Source of the DNA: Streptomyces kronopolitis
GTDB taxonomy: Bacteria; Actinomycetota; Actinomycetes; Streptomycetales; Streptomycetaceae
Reading direction: 5' to 3'
Length of the DNA stretch: 64,000 nt
NCBI RefSeq assembly: GCF_014646275.1
Contig: NZ_BMND01000016.1
Location: forward strand, 62,001 to 126,000
A model generated the notes under the pieces. That model saw only the letters and a program-made list of their open reading frames with translations, was not told the origin of the DNA and did no database searches. Every line of letters begins with the position of its first letter. Positions within the stretch are counted from its first letter, which is position 1. The position numbers were made by a program, and so were the translations under genes. Positions 11,022 to 20,093 of this stretch are shown here, piece after piece.

Positions 11022-13581
11022 GCCGCGCCGTCGTGTGCCGCGTCGGCTCCGCCGTCGAGGGGTCCTCCGGCCACGGATGCTTGGGGTAGCGGCCGCGCAA
11101 CTCCGCACGCACCGACCGGTACCCCTCCCGCCAGAACGACGCCAGATCGGCCGTCACCGCCGCCGGACGCCCCGCGGGCGAGAGCAGATGCACCAGCACC
11201 GGCACCCGCCCGCCGGCCACCCGCGGCGACGCCTGTCGGCCGAACAACTCCTGCAGCTTCACCGCCAGTACCGGCTGCTCACCCCCGTAATCCACCCGCA
11301 CCCGCGACCCGCTCGGCACCTCGATCCGCTCCGGCGCCAGCTCGTCGAACCGCGCCGCGTCCCCGCTCGCCCACGGCAGCAGCCGCGCCAGCGCCTGCCC
11401 CGCGTCGATCCGCTCCAGATCCGCCCGCCGCCGCGCCCGCCCCAGCTCGGCCCCCAGCCACTCCTCCACCCGCTCCAGCAGCGCCGCATCCGACACCTCG
11501 GGCCACGGCGCGCCCAACTCCCGGTGCAGGAACGCCATCCGCTGCCGCAGCGACACCGCGCCCGCCGACCAGCGCAGCAGCCCCGGCCCCTCCTGCCGTA
11601 GCCCCGCCACCACCGCCTCCCGCAGCAACTCGGCACCGGGCGAGGCCAGCGGCCGCGACGCCAGCTCGATCGCCCCCAGCCGGGTCACCCGCCTGGCCAC
11701 CACGTCACCGCCCGACCAGCCCACCTCCTCACCCGAGGAGTACAGCGCCCCCGCCGCCGCACACGCCGTCTCCTCATCGAGCACCGCCGCCAGCCGCACC
11801 CGCGCCGACACCGCCGCCACCGGCCGGTCCGCCACCGCGACCGCCAGCCACCGGGCGTCCCGCAGCCCCGACCCGTCGCCGGCCCGCGACCCCGGCCCCG
11901 CCCCCGCCAGCTCGGCCCCCGTCCCCGACGCCATGAGGAAACCCCCGGCCCCGCGCGCCCGGGCCACCCGCTCCGGAAACGCCAGCGCCGCCACGAACCC
12001 GGCCACCGCGTCGTCACTCCGGCCGCCGCCGTCACCGGACGCCGACCCGCCCGCCCCGGCCCGCGGCTCACCCGCCGCCGACACCAGCCGCCGCGCCTCC
12101 TGCCGCCACCGCGCCGCATACCCGTCACCGCCCCGGCGCGCGGTACGCCACGCCGCCGCCAGATCGTCCCCGTACGCCCGCGGCGGCTCCTCACTCAGCA
12201 GGGCCACCACCTCCGCGGCACGCCGCACACCCACCTCCGCCGCACCGTCCAGCAGCGCCCGCGCCAGCCGCGGATGCAGCCCCAGCCGCGCCATCCGCAC
12301 CCCCCGATCGGTCGCCCGCCCCTCCGCGTCCACCGCACCGATCGCCGCCAGCACCTCACGCGCCGCCGCCAACGCACCGGCCGGCGGCGCGTCCAGCAGC
12401 GCCAGACCCCCCGCCCCCGGATCGCCCCAGCACGCCGCCTGCAACGCGAAAGCCGTCAGATCGGCGACCCGGATCTCCGGATCGGGGAACGCCGGCAGCC
12501 GCCCGTCCTCCCCCTCCGCCCAGCAGCGGTAGACCACACCCGGCGCCTCACGCCCCGCCCGCCCGGCCCGCTGCCGCGACGACGCCCGCGAGGCCCGCAC
12601 GGTCGCCAGCGCACTCAGCCCCCGCGCATGATCCGTCCGCGGCACCCGCGCCAGCCCGCTGTCCACCACCACCCGCACACCCGGAACCGTCAGACTCGAC
12701 TCCGCCACCGACGTCGCCAGCACCACCCGCCGCACACCGTCCCCGCCCGCCAGCACGGCATCCTGCACCTCGGCCGGCGCCCGCCCGTGCACCTGCAACA
12801 CCTCGGCGTCCACCCCCGCCAGCTGCCCCGCGACCCGCCCGATCTCCCCGACCCCGGGCAGGAAACACAGCACATCGCCCCCCTGCTCCCCGAGCGCCCG
12901 CCGCACCACCTCGGCCACATGCGTCAGCAGCGCCGGATCCACCCGCATCCCGTGCGACGGCCGCACCGGCCGCACCGGCGGCGCCCACACCACCTCCACG
13001 GCATGCGACACGCCCGCCGCCTCGACCACCGGCGCCGCCCGCCCACCCGCGCCCAGCAGCCGCGCCCACCCCTCGGCATCCGTCGTCGCCGACGCCGCCA
13101 CCAGCCCCAGCTCCGGCCGCAGCGTCTCCCGCACGTCCAGCAGGAAGGCCGCGGAGGTATCGGCGTCCAGATGCCGCTCATGACACTCGTCGAGAACCAC
13201 CACATCGACCCCGGCCAGCTCCGGATCGCGCTGCAACCGCTGCAACAGCACCCCGGTCGTCACCACCTCGACGACCGTACGGGGCCCGGCCCGCCGCTCA
13301 CCGCGCACCGTGAACCCCACCCGCTCACCGGCCTTCTCACCCAGCAGCCAGGCCATCCGGCGCGCCGCCGCCCGGGCCGCGATCCGGCGCGGCTCGGCCA
13401 CCAGCACCCGCCGCACCGGACCCGCACCCGTCAGGCCCGCGAGATCCAGCGGCACCAGCGTCGTCTTGCCGGTGCCCGGCGGCGCGCACAGCACCGCGGC
13501 ACCGGGCCCGTCCAGGGCGGCGCGCAACGCGGGCAGCGCAGTATTGACGGGCAGCTGGGCGAGGACGTCACGACGGATCAC
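11008..13581 (-). CDS. hrpB: ATP-dependent RNA helicase HrpB
   Basis: DEAH/DExH-box helicase of 857 residues, a little longer than E. coli HrpB. Motifs in order: Walker A PGTGKTTLVPL (about 37-47), DECHERH (about 130), SATTDAEGW, then the second RecA-like domain with LATSVAESSLTVPGVRVVVDSG and QRAGRAGREAPGV. HA2 and the HrpB-specific C-terminal region (LLPWASGDAARFDELAPERIEVPSGS) follow. A glycine/alanine-rich insertion sits near residues 510-530. The GTG start at 13581 lacks a good ribosome site. The physiological RNA target of bacterial HrpB is not well defined. It ends inside the tail of the convergent DUF3068 gene. Confidence 0.92.
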   Translation of the reverse strand: MIRRDVLAQLPVNTALPALRAALDGPGAAVLCAPPGTGKTTLVPLDLAGLTGAGPVRRVLVAEPRRIAARAAARRMAWLLGEKAGERVGFTVRGERRAGPRTVVEVVTTGVLLQRLQRDPELAGVDVVVLDECHERHLDADTSAAFLLDVRETLRPELGLVAASATTDAEGWARLLGAGGRAAPVVEAAGVSHAVEVVWAPPVRPVRPSHGMRVDPALLTHVAEVVRRALGEQGGDVLCFLPGVGEIGRVAGQLAGVDAEVLQVHGRAPAEVQDAVLAGGDGVRRVVLATSVAESSLTVPGVRVVVDSGLARVPRTDHARGLSALATVRASRASSRQRAGRAGREAPGVVYRCWAEGEDGRLPAFPDPEIRVADLTAFALQAACWGDPGAGGLALLDAPPAGALAAAREVLAAIGAVDAEGRATDRGVRMARLGLHPRLARALLDGAAEVGVRRAAEVVALLSEEPPRAYGDDLAAAWRTARRGGDGYAARWRQEARRLVSAAGEPRAGAGGSASGDGGGRSDDAVAGFVAALAFPERVARARGAGGFLMASGTGAELAGAGPGSRAGDGSGLRDARWLAVAVADRPVAAVSARVRLAAVLDEETACAAAGALYSSGEEVGWSGGDVVARRVTRLGAIELASRPLASPGAELLREAVVAGLRQEGPGLLRWSAGAVSLRQRMAFLHRELGAPWPEVSDAALLERVEEWLGAELGRARRRADLERIDAGQALARLLPWASGDAARFDELAPERIEVPSGSRVRVDYGGEQPVLAVKLQELFGRQASPRVAGGRVPVLVHLLSPAGRPAAVTADLASFWREGYRSVRAELRGRYPKHPWPEDPSTAEPTRHTTARLKRG

Positions 13582-13632
13582 GCCCCCAGTCTGCCGCCCC
13601 GGCCCCCACCACCGGCGGCCGCTCCCGGCGCC

Positions 13633-14463
13633 CTAACGGCCCCCGGCCTCCGCCGTGCACACGAAGATCGCCGTCCCCGGGATCAGATGCCCCCGCAGCG
13701 GAGACCAGCCACCCCACTCCTGGGTGTTCCACCCCGGCCATTCCGGTTCGACGAGGTCCTCCAGCCGGAACCCGGCCGCCACCACGTCCCGCACCCGGTC
13801 GCCCAGCGTCCGGTGGTGTTCCACATAGACGGCCCGCCCGTCCTCGTCCTGCTCCACGTACGGCGTGCGGTCGAAGTAGGACGCCCCCACCGAGAGCCCC
13901 TCGGGCCCCGGCTCGTCCGGGAAGGCCCAGCGGATCGGGTGCGAGACGGAGAACACAAACCGGCCGCCCGGCCGCAGCACCCGCCGCACCTCGCGCAGCA
14001 CCCGCACCGGATCCGCCACGAACGGCAGCGCCCCGTAGGCGGAACACGCGAGATCGAAACTGCCGTCGCGAAACGGCAGCGCTCCGGCGTCCGCCTCCAC
14101 CAGCGCGGTCGCGTCCTCCGACACCCCGCCGGCGATCCGCAGCGCATGCTGCAACTGCCGGTGGGAGAGGTCCAGCGCCACGGGGAGCGCGCCCTGCGCC
14201 GCCAGCCAGCGGGAGCACTGCGCCGCGCCGGCCCCGATCTCCAGGACCCGCCGCCCCTTCAGCTCGGCGGCCGGCCCGAGCAGCGCGGCCTCCGCCTCGT
14301 CCAGCCCCTCGGGGCCCCAGACGAACCGGTCGTCCCCCAGGAACGCCCCGTGCTCGCTCTGGTACTCGTCGGCGTTGCTGTCCCACCAGCCCCGGCTGGC
14401 CCGGCTGCTCTCGGTGTCCGAGGCGTCACGGCGGGTCGCCTCCGGCTCGTGCTCTTGGTTCAT
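13633..14463 (-). CDS. Class I SAM-dependent methyltransferase
   Basis: Soluble 276-residue enzyme of the Methyltransf_11 type. Motif I VLEIGAGAAQCSRWLA (about residues 72-87) binds the methionine half of SAM. LPVALDLSHRQL supplies the acidic residue for the ribose, VEADAGALPFRDGSFDLACSA is motif II/III, and RVLRPGGRFVFSVSHP is the post-motif strand. The C-terminal half (VEQDEDGRAVYVEHHRTL) is the likely acceptor-binding part; the substrate is not identifiable. It stands alone, 51 bp upstream of hrpB on the same strand, and diverges from rpsA. Confidence 0.88.
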   Translation of the reverse strand: MNQEHEPEATRRDASDTESSRASRGWWDSNADEYQSEHGAFLGDDRFVWGPEGLDEAEAALLGPAAELKGRRVLEIGAGAAQCSRWLAAQGALPVALDLSHRQLQHALRIAGGVSEDATALVEADAGALPFRDGSFDLACSAYGALPFVADPVRVLREVRRVLRPGGRFVFSVSHPIRWAFPDEPGPEGLSVGASYFDRTPYVEQDEDGRAVYVEHHRTLGDRVRDVVAAGFRLEDLVEPEWPGWNTQEWGGWSPLRGHLIPGTAIFVCTAEAGGR

Positions 14464-14586
14464 GGCGCCCGTCGTCGTAGTGTTCGCTCTGCTTGTCGCT
14501 GCAGGGACTGTGAGGCCGTTCGACCTCGCGGAACATCGCGTGTGCCGGTTATGGGGCGTTCTGCCCCGGGTGTGCGCGTTCGCGCA

Positions 14587-14615
14587 TTGACCGGGTCCGG
14601 CTGCCCCCGTATGCT
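14587..14615 (+). promoter_or_regulatory. Principal sigma (HrdB-type) promoter of rpsA
   Basis: TTGACC (14587-14592), 17-nt spacer, TATGCT (14610-14615). This is close to the consensus for the housekeeping sigma factor and is the best -35/-10 pair in the window. Transcription should begin near 14622. Confidence 0.75.
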
Positions 14616-14844
14616 ACAAGTTGCGCTGCGGGCTTGCGCGCCTCAGACGGAGCAGGCCGCGCTCGCATCTGTATGTATGTCCCCTCGGTTTTGAGGCGTT
14701 TCGGGTCGCTTCCTGGATGCTCCGGCATCTGCGGGTGTCCGGCGAATACGGCTTTGACACTGTCCGGTCTTATGCAGAGGCGATAGAGGCTCTCGGCGTA
14801 GCAGTACCTACGACTTCAATGTCCGCACCGGAGCCTTTACCCAC
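14616..14844 (+). promoter_or_regulatory. About 220-nt untranslated leader of rpsA
   Basis: A long leader between the predicted start site and the rpsA ATG. It has only a weak ribosome site (GGAG at 14830-14833, 11 nt from the ATG). Long leaders with weak ribosome sites fit autoregulation by S1, known in proteobacteria, but no conserved leader fold was recognised here. An in-frame reading through the leader ends in an ATGA overlap with rpsA. Confidence 0.4.
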
Positions 14845-16368
14845 ATGACGAGCAGCACCGAGACCACCGCCACCACCCCGCAGGTTGCGGTCAACGACAT
14901 CGGTAACGAGGAAGCCTTCCTCGCCGCGATCGACGAGACGATCAAGTACTTCAACGACGGCGACATCGTCGACGGCGTCATCGTGAAGGTCGACCGGGAC
15001 GAGGTCCTGCTCGACATCGGTTACAAGACCGAAGGTGTGATCCCGAGCCGCGAGCTCTCGATCAAGCACGACGTCGACCCCAACGAGGTCGTCGCCGTCG
15101 GTGACGAGATCGAGGCCCTCGTCCTCCAGAAGGAGGACAAGGAAGGCCGCCTGATCCTCTCGAAGAAGCGCGCCCAGTACGAGCGCGCCTGGGGCACCAT
15201 CGAGAAGATCAAGGAAGAGGACGGGATCGTCACCGGTACCGTCATCGAGGTCGTCAAGGGTGGTCTCATCCTCGACATCGGCCTCCGTGGCTTCCTCCCG
15301 GCCTCCCTGGTCGAGATGCGCCGCGTCCGCGACCTCCAGCCCTACGTGGGCAAGGAGCTCGAGGCCAAGATCATCGAGCTGGACAAGAACCGCAACAACG
15401 TGGTCCTGTCCCGCCGTGCCTGGCTGGAGCAGACCCAGAGCGAGGTCCGCCAGACCTTCCTCACCACCCTCCAGAAGGGTCAGGTGCGCTCCGGCGTCGT
15501 CTCCTCCATCGTCAACTTCGGTGCCTTCGTGGACCTGGGCGGCGTCGACGGTCTCGTCCACGTCTCCGAGCTGTCCTGGAAGCACATCGACCACCCCTCC
15601 GAGGTCGTCGAGGTCGGCCAGGAGGTCACGGTCGAGGTCCTCGACGTCGACATGGACCGCGAGCGCGTGTCCCTGTCGCTCAAGGCGACCCAGGAAGACC
15701 CGTGGCAGCAGTTCGCCCGGACCCACCAGATCGGTCAGGTCGTCCCGGGTAAGGTCACCAAGCTCGTTCCCTTCGGTGCGTTCGTGCGCGTCGACGAGGG
15801 CATCGAGGGCCTGGTCCACATCTCCGAGCTGGCCGAGCGCCACGTCGAGATCCCGGAGCAGGTCGTCCAGGTCAACGACGAGATCTTCGTCAAGGTCATC
15901 GACATCGACCTCGAGCGCCGCCGCATCAGCCTCTCGCTGAAGCAGGCCAACGAGTCCTTCGGTGCCGACCCGTCGGCGGTCGAGTTCGACCCGACCCTGT
16001 ACGGCATGGCCGCGTCCTACGACGACCAGGGCAACTACATCTACCCCGAGGGCTTCGACCCCGAGACCAACGACTGGCTCGAGGGCTACGAGACCCAGCG
16101 CGAGGCCTGGGAGAACCAGTACGCCGAGGCGCAGCAGCGCTTCGAGCAGCACCAGGCTCAGGTCATCAAGTCCCGCGAGGCCGACGAGCAGGCTGCGGCC
16201 GAGGGTGCTGCGGCGCCGGCGGCGCAGGGTGGCGGCCAGGCCGGCGGCGGCAACGCCGGTGGCGGCGGCGGCTCCTACTCCTCGGAGTCGGCGGACAACT
16301 CCGGCGCTCTGGCGTCGGACGAGGCCCTCGCCGCGCTCCGCGAGAAGCTGGCCGGCGGCCAGAGCTGA
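14845..16368 (+). CDS. rpsA: 30S ribosomal protein S1
   Basis: S1 of 507 residues with four S1 (OB-fold) RNA-binding repeats. Repeat starts are visible at GDIVDGVIVKVDRDEVLLDIG (about residue 35), GTVIEVVKGGLILDIGLRG (about 132), SGVVSSIVNFGAFVDLGGVDG (about 217) and GKVTKLVPFGAFVRVDEGIEG (about 302). A disordered acidic, then Gly/Ala/Gln-rich tail (about 400-507) follows. Four repeats instead of six is the usual Gram-positive/actinobacterial arrangement. It binds mRNA on the small subunit. It is monocistronic, with a strong promoter and a strong terminator. Confidence 0.97.
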   Translation: MTSSTETTATTPQVAVNDIGNEEAFLAAIDETIKYFNDGDIVDGVIVKVDRDEVLLDIGYKTEGVIPSRELSIKHDVDPNEVVAVGDEIEALVLQKEDKEGRLILSKKRAQYERAWGTIEKIKEEDGIVTGTVIEVVKGGLILDIGLRGFLPASLVEMRRVRDLQPYVGKELEAKIIELDKNRNNVVLSRRAWLEQTQSEVRQTFLTTLQKGQVRSGVVSSIVNFGAFVDLGGVDGLVHVSELSWKHIDHPSEVVEVGQEVTVEVLDVDMDRERVSLSLKATQEDPWQQFARTHQIGQVVPGKVTKLVPFGAFVRVDEGIEGLVHISELAERHVEIPEQVVQVNDEIFVKVIDIDLERRRISLSLKQANESFGADPSAVEFDPTLYGMAASYDDQGNYIYPEGFDPETNDWLEGYETQREAWENQYAEAQQRFEQHQAQVIKSREADEQAAAEGAAAPAAQGGGQAGGGNAGGGGGSYSSESADNSGALASDEALAALREKLAGGQS

Positions 16369-16397
16369 GCTCTTGCCGATAGGCACTAGCCGATAGA

Positions 16398-16433
16398 CGA
16401 AGGCCCGTTCCCTCTTGGGGGAGCGGGCCTTCG
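16398..16433 (+). terminator. rpsA terminator
   Basis: Ten-bp stem CGAAGGCCCG (16398-16407) with CGGGCCTTCG (16424-16433), extended by CCC/GGG pairs, then TTGTGTTT. It begins 29 nt after the rpsA stop. Confidence 0.9.
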
Positions 16434-16439
16434 TTGTGT

Positions 16440-16876
16440 TTGCGGTGTGTGTTCGGGGCTGCTGCGTCTTGGCTTCTGCGTCGGGTCTGGGGGTGGAGGG
16501 GGAGGGGGGTGTCGTGCTGTCGTGCTGTCGTGCTGTGGTGTGTGGAAGGGAGTGGAGGGAGGGGAGTGGTGGGTGAACTCTGTGCTTTTGGTGGGGAGTT
16601 CAGTGGCCGAAAGCGGAGTGCTTTGAAGGTGAGATGAGGGGGGCGGGGTAGGCGTGAGGTGCGGGTGCCGGCGTGTGGGACCCGGGCGGGTGGGGGAGTC
16701 CCGGTGTCGACGCCGGAGGGTTGGGGGCCCGGGCCGGTTTGTCGAGGCGTGAGCGGGCCGGGGCGGGTACGGGAGCCCGGCCGTCCGTGAGGGCGCAGGA
16801 CCTCGCTACGGGGCATCGGGAATGCTTTTGCCTGATCATGCGTTGCCGCCCATGAGAACGAGGAGGAGCGGTCACT
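16440..16876. other. Intergenic region rpsA-PAC2, G/T-rich, no gene
   Basis: About 440 bp of strongly G-rich, T-rich top strand with no supported reading frame. It includes the 8-bp tandem repeat at 16510-16533. The ribosome site GAGGAGGAG for the PAC2 gene closes the region. Confidence 0.5.
16510..16533. repeat. 8-bp tandem repeat, 3 copies
   Basis: Three perfect head-to-tail copies of TGTCGTGC with a degenerate fourth. It is entirely intergenic. Confidence 0.85.
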
Positions 16877-17830
16877 GTGTTGGATCCCCAGGGTTTGTAC
16901 GAATGGGAGCCGAACGGGCTCGCGGAGGTGGAGGCCATCGCCTCCAGGGACTCCGCCGGACTGGTGCTGCTGTACCACTTCGACGGGTACATCGACGCCG
17001 GCGAGACCGGCGACCAGATCGTCGAACGGCTGCTGGACGGCCTGCCGCAACAGGTCGTCGCCCGTTTCGACCACGACCGCCTCGTCGACTACCGGGCCCG
17101 CCGCCCGCTGCTCACCTTCGAGCGCAACCGCTGGACCGCCTACGAGACCCCGCGCATCGAACTGCGGCTCGTACGGGACACCACCGATGCCCCCTTCCTC
17201 CTGCTGTCCGGCCCCGAACCGGACGTGGAGTGGGAACGTTTCGCGGGCGCGGTGAAGGACATCGTGGAGCGCCTGGGCGTGCGCCTCTCGGTCAACTTCC
17301 ACGGTATCCCCATGGGCGTCCCGCACACCCGCCCCGTGGGCATCACCCCGCACGGCAACCGCACCGACCTGATGCCCGGTCACAGCGCCTTCTTCGACGA
17401 GGCACAGGTCCCCGGCAGCGCCGAGGCCCTGATCGAATTCCGGCTCGCCGAAGCCGGCCACGATGTGCTGGGCGTGGCGGCTCATGTGCCGCACTACATC
17501 GCCCGGTCCGCCTACCCGGACGCCGCGCTGACCGCGCTGGAGGCCGTGACGGCCGCGACGGGGCTGGTCCTGCCCGGCGCCGCACACTCGCTCCGCACGG
17601 AGGCTCTGCGCACGCAGGAGGAGATCGAGCGGCAGATCTCGGAGGGCGACGAGGAACTGGTGGCCCTGGTCAGCGGGCTGGAGCATCAGTACGACGCGGT
17701 GGCCGGTGCGGAGAGCCGGGGCAGCCTGGTGGCCGAGCCGGCCGAACTCCCCTCGGCCGACGAGATCGGCAGGGACTTCGAACGCTTCCTGGCGGAGCGG
17801 GAGGGCGAGGGCGGAGCGGCGGGGGCGTGA
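16877..17830 (+). CDS. PAC2 family protein
   Basis: Cytoplasmic 317-residue protein of the PAC2 family, named after the eukaryotic proteasome assembly chaperone. Visible family features are GLVLLYHFDGYIDAGETGDQI (about 28-48), LVRDTTDAPFLLLSGPEPDVEWERF (about 99-123), VNFHGIPMGVPHTRPVGITPHG (about 139-160) and a helical, acidic C-terminus. Actinobacterial members are conserved but not functionally assigned; a link to proteasome assembly is only suggested by the name. The GTG start follows GAGGAGGAG. It is a single gene between repeat-bearing gaps. Confidence 0.88.
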   Translation: MLDPQGLYEWEPNGLAEVEAIASRDSAGLVLLYHFDGYIDAGETGDQIVERLLDGLPQQVVARFDHDRLVDYRARRPLLTFERNRWTAYETPRIELRLVRDTTDAPFLLLSGPEPDVEWERFAGAVKDIVERLGVRLSVNFHGIPMGVPHTRPVGITPHGNRTDLMPGHSAFFDEAQVPGSAEALIEFRLAEAGHDVLGVAAHVPHYIARSAYPDAALTALEAVTAATGLVLPGAAHSLRTEALRTQEEIERQISEGDEELVALVSGLEHQYDAVAGAESRGSLVAEPAELPSADEIGRDFERFLAEREGEGGAAGA

Positions 17831-17883
17831 ACCGGGCGTGGGCGTGACGGGGGAGGGGCTGGAGGGGGCGGGATCCGCTGGGT

Positions 17884-17925
17884 GCGTGGTGCGTGGTGCG
17901 TGGTGCGTGGTGCGTGGTGCGTGGT
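17884..17925. repeat. 7-bp tandem repeat, 6 copies
   Basis: Six perfect copies of GCGTGGT in the 199-bp gap between the PAC2 gene and coaE. It is a candidate variable-number repeat. Confidence 0.92.
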
Positions 17926-18029
17926 GTCTGGTGGCTGATCTGGCTGGTGCTTGAGTTGGCCTTCGTGCCCGGGGCCGGCTGGCGCCTCCTGCGCTACTGC
18001 CCGCCGGGCGGACCGTATAGCGTGAGCCC

Positions 18030-18620
18030 ATGGTGAAGGTGGGGCTGACAGGCGGAATCGGCGCGGGCAAGAGTGAGGTCTCGCGACTACTGGCGTCGTA
18101 CGGCGCGGTGATCGTCGACGCGGACAAGATCGCACGCGAGGTCGTCGAGCCGGGCACGCCCGGACTGGCGGCCGTGGTCGCAGAGTTCGGGGAAGGTGTC
18201 CTCACACCGGACGGCACGCTCGACCGGCCGAAGCTGGGCGGGATCGTCTTCGCCGACCCGCAGAAGCTCAAGGCACTGAATGCGATCGTGCATCCCCTGG
18301 TGGGGGCACGATCGGCCGAACTCGAAGCAGCGGCAGGCCCGGACGCGGTGGTCGTGCACGACGTCCCACTGCTGACCGAGAACGGCCTGGCGCCGCTGTA
18401 CGACCTGGTGGTCGTGGTCGACGCCGCCCCGCAGACCCAGCTGGACCGCTTGGTGCGGCTGCGCGGAATGGCGGAGGACGAGGCCATCTCTCGGATGGCG
18501 GCCCAGGCGACCCGCGAACAGCGGCTGGCGGTCGCCGATCTCGTGATCGACAACGACGGACCGCTGAACGCGCTGGAACCGCAGGTCCGCGCGGTGTGGG
18601 AGCGGCTGCGGAGCTCCTGA
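18030..18620 (+). CDS. coaE: Dephospho-CoA kinase
   Basis: Enzyme of 196 residues catalysing the last step of coenzyme A synthesis, ATP-dependent phosphorylation of dephospho-CoA. Walker A GLTGGIGAGKSEVSRLL is at residues 5-21. The family motif VDADKIAREVVEPGTPG (about 30-46) and HDVPLLTENG (about 110) are present, with the lid/substrate segment RLRGMAEDEAISRMAAQATREQR near 149-171. There is no ribosome site. The promoter-like TAGCGT (18018-18023) ends 6 nt before the ATG, consistent with a leaderless transcript. The downstream cupin gene starts 24 nt after the stop but has its own -10-like box. Confidence 0.95.
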   Translation: MVKVGLTGGIGAGKSEVSRLLASYGAVIVDADKIAREVVEPGTPGLAAVVAEFGEGVLTPDGTLDRPKLGGIVFADPQKLKALNAIVHPLVGARSAELEAAAGPDAVVVHDVPLLTENGLAPLYDLVVVVDAAPQTQLDRLVRLRGMAEDEAISRMAAQATREQRLAVADLVIDNDGPLNALEPQVRAVWERLRSS

Positions 18621-18644
18621 ACGCGGGACGGTACCCTCGCCGCC

Positions 18645-19076
18645 ATGACTGCTCCTTCCGATCTCGACGCCCAGACGCCCGGCACCGCGACCGCCTCCGA
18701 GCCCTTGTCCGCCGCCGGCTCCGCCCCCGCCTCGTTCGTGGTCAACGTCCCCGCTCTCGCGGATGACGAACTCGAAGTGGAACCGCTGGACCCCGCCCAG
18801 ATCGTCTCCGGCGAGCCCGTGGTGACGGGCAAGGTGCTGTGGGAGTCCCCCGACGGACGGCAGATCCGGGGCATCTGGCAGATCACCCCGGGAGTGGTCA
18901 CCGACACCGAGGCCAACGAACTGTTCGTGGTCGTCAGCGGGCGCGCCACCATCGAGGTCGACGGCGGCCCGGTGCTCGAAGTGGGCCCCGGCGACGCCTG
19001 CGTCCTGCGCGAGGGCGACCGCACGCAGTGGACCGTTCACGAGACGTTGCGCAAGGCGTACCACATCAGCTTGTAG
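18645..19076 (+). CDS. Small cupin-domain protein (Cupin_3/DUF861-like)
   Basis: Protein of 143 residues with a disordered Thr/Ala/Ser-rich N-terminus (about 1-30) and one cupin barrel (about 55-140). The barrel shows GIWQITPGVVTDTEANELFVVVSGRATIEVDGG and GPGDACVLREGDRTQWTVHETLRKAYHI, the Cupin_3 pattern usually found in small metal- or ligand-binding proteins. No enzymatic role can be assigned. TACCCT (18632-18637) lies 7 nt before the ATG and no ribosome site is present, so it is probably leaderless and independent of coaE. Confidence 0.82.
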   Translation: MTAPSDLDAQTPGTATASEPLSAAGSAPASFVVNVPALADDELEVEPLDPAQIVSGEPVVTGKVLWESPDGRQIRGIWQITPGVVTDTEANELFVVVSGRATIEVDGGPVLEVGPGDACVLREGDRTQWTVHETLRKAYHISL

Positions 19077-19103
19077 AGGGCAGCGGTACCGCGTTCAGCC
19101 TCT

Positions 19104-19152
19104 GGGCGAAGGGCGAAGGGCGAAGGGCGAAGGGCGAAGGGCGAAGGGCGAA
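19104..19152. repeat. 7-bp tandem repeat, 7 copies
   Basis: Seven perfect copies of GGGCGAA in the 461-bp gap (19077-19537) between the cupin and TPR genes. The rest of the gap is GC-rich, includes a C/CT-rich run near 19270-19340, and contains no supported gene. Confidence 0.93.
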
Positions 19153-19537
19153 GGGCGGGGGCGAGGGGCGAGCAGCGTCGGGGTGTGGGGCGGGTGCGAG
19201 GGCGCCGGGTACCGGGGCGCTGGCCTGCTGGTTCGGAGTGGGGCTCGGGTTTGCTCTGGTGCCTCCGCCTCCGGGGCCCCCGCCCCCCCCGCCCCCCGCC
19301 CCCCGCCCTCCCACCTCCCGACCTCCCCACCTCTTCCTCCTGCGGGCCCGTTCCGCGCCCCACCCCTCCTCGGCTGGACTCTCCATCCGGATAGCTCTGG
19401 CCTCACGTGCTGCCTGTCGGTCCGGTTGAGGCTGGGCCGGCCGGGGAATGCCGCGGCCGGGGGGATTGTTGTGCCCCAGGTAGCGCCGTACGGTCCGAGC
19501 TGACGCGCGTCCCGACGGCGACGGAGAGGAGCGGGCC

Positions 19538-19957
19538 GTGCCCGAGAGCAGCCCCGAGACGCATGTGATCGACTTCCGAGCTGCGGAGCAGCTGTTGGCG
19601 GCCCGTGACCCGCGGGGCGCGATCCAGTTGCTGGACTCGGTCATCACCGCGCACCCCGAGAACACAGCGGCCCGGCTGTTGCGCGCCCGCGCCTTCTTCC
19701 TCGCCGCCCAATTGCGTCCCGCGGAACTTGAGTTCCAGATCGTGCTGGAACGCGAACCGGACAATGCCTTCGCGCACTTCGCCCTCGGCCGCACCTTGGA
19801 GCGCGCCGATCGCTCCAAGGAGGCGCTGCGCCATTTCCGGCTGGCGGCCGCCCTGGAGCCGCGCCCGGAGTTCATCGAGGCAGCCCGTTTCGCACCCGAG
19901 GCGGGCAATAGCGCACCCGGTCAGGACCACGACGACCCGGACCGCGATCCGGAGTAG
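19538..19957 (+). CDS. Tetratricopeptide repeat protein
   Basis: Protein of 139 residues with about three TPR units: residues 15-42 (AAEQLLAARDPRGAIQLLDSVITAHP), 45-75 (ARLLRARAFFLAAQLRPAELEFQIVLEREP) and 79-110 (AFAHFALGRTLERADRSKEALRHFRLAAALEP). The tail is acidic. TPRs mediate protein-protein contacts; the partner is unknown. The GTG start follows GAGAGGAG. A gene like this commonly lies between coaE and uvrB in Streptomyces. Here a variable 18-kb segment follows it. Confidence 0.85.
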   Translation: MPESSPETHVIDFRAAEQLLAARDPRGAIQLLDSVITAHPENTAARLLRARAFFLAAQLRPAELEFQIVLEREPDNAFAHFALGRTLERADRSKEALRHFRLAAALEPRPEFIEAARFAPEAGNSAPGQDHDDPDRDPE

Positions 19958-20062
19958 CCGCACCGAGACGGTTGGGGACGAACGCACCGCCCCCGCCGAG
20001 GCGTACCCGGTCAGTGGCAGCGCGGGACTGATGTCGGCGTTCTGGTGTTCCTCTGTTTCTGG

Positions 20063-20093
20063 GAGCCGCCTGGCTGGGATAGCCGGGCGGCTC
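20063..20093. terminator. Strong hairpin downstream of the TPR gene
   Basis: The arms GAGCCGCCTGGCT (20063-20075) and AGCCGGGCGGCTC (20081-20093) pair over 13 bp with one G-T wobble and a 5-nt loop. It sits 106 bp after the TPR stop in the 364-bp gap 19958-20321, where no supported gene was found. It may also end the minus-strand DUF6343 transcript. Confidence 0.6.

Noticed and set aside
17884..19152. CRISPR-like array
   Set aside because: The 7-bp units are contiguous with no spacers; these are simple tandem repeats.
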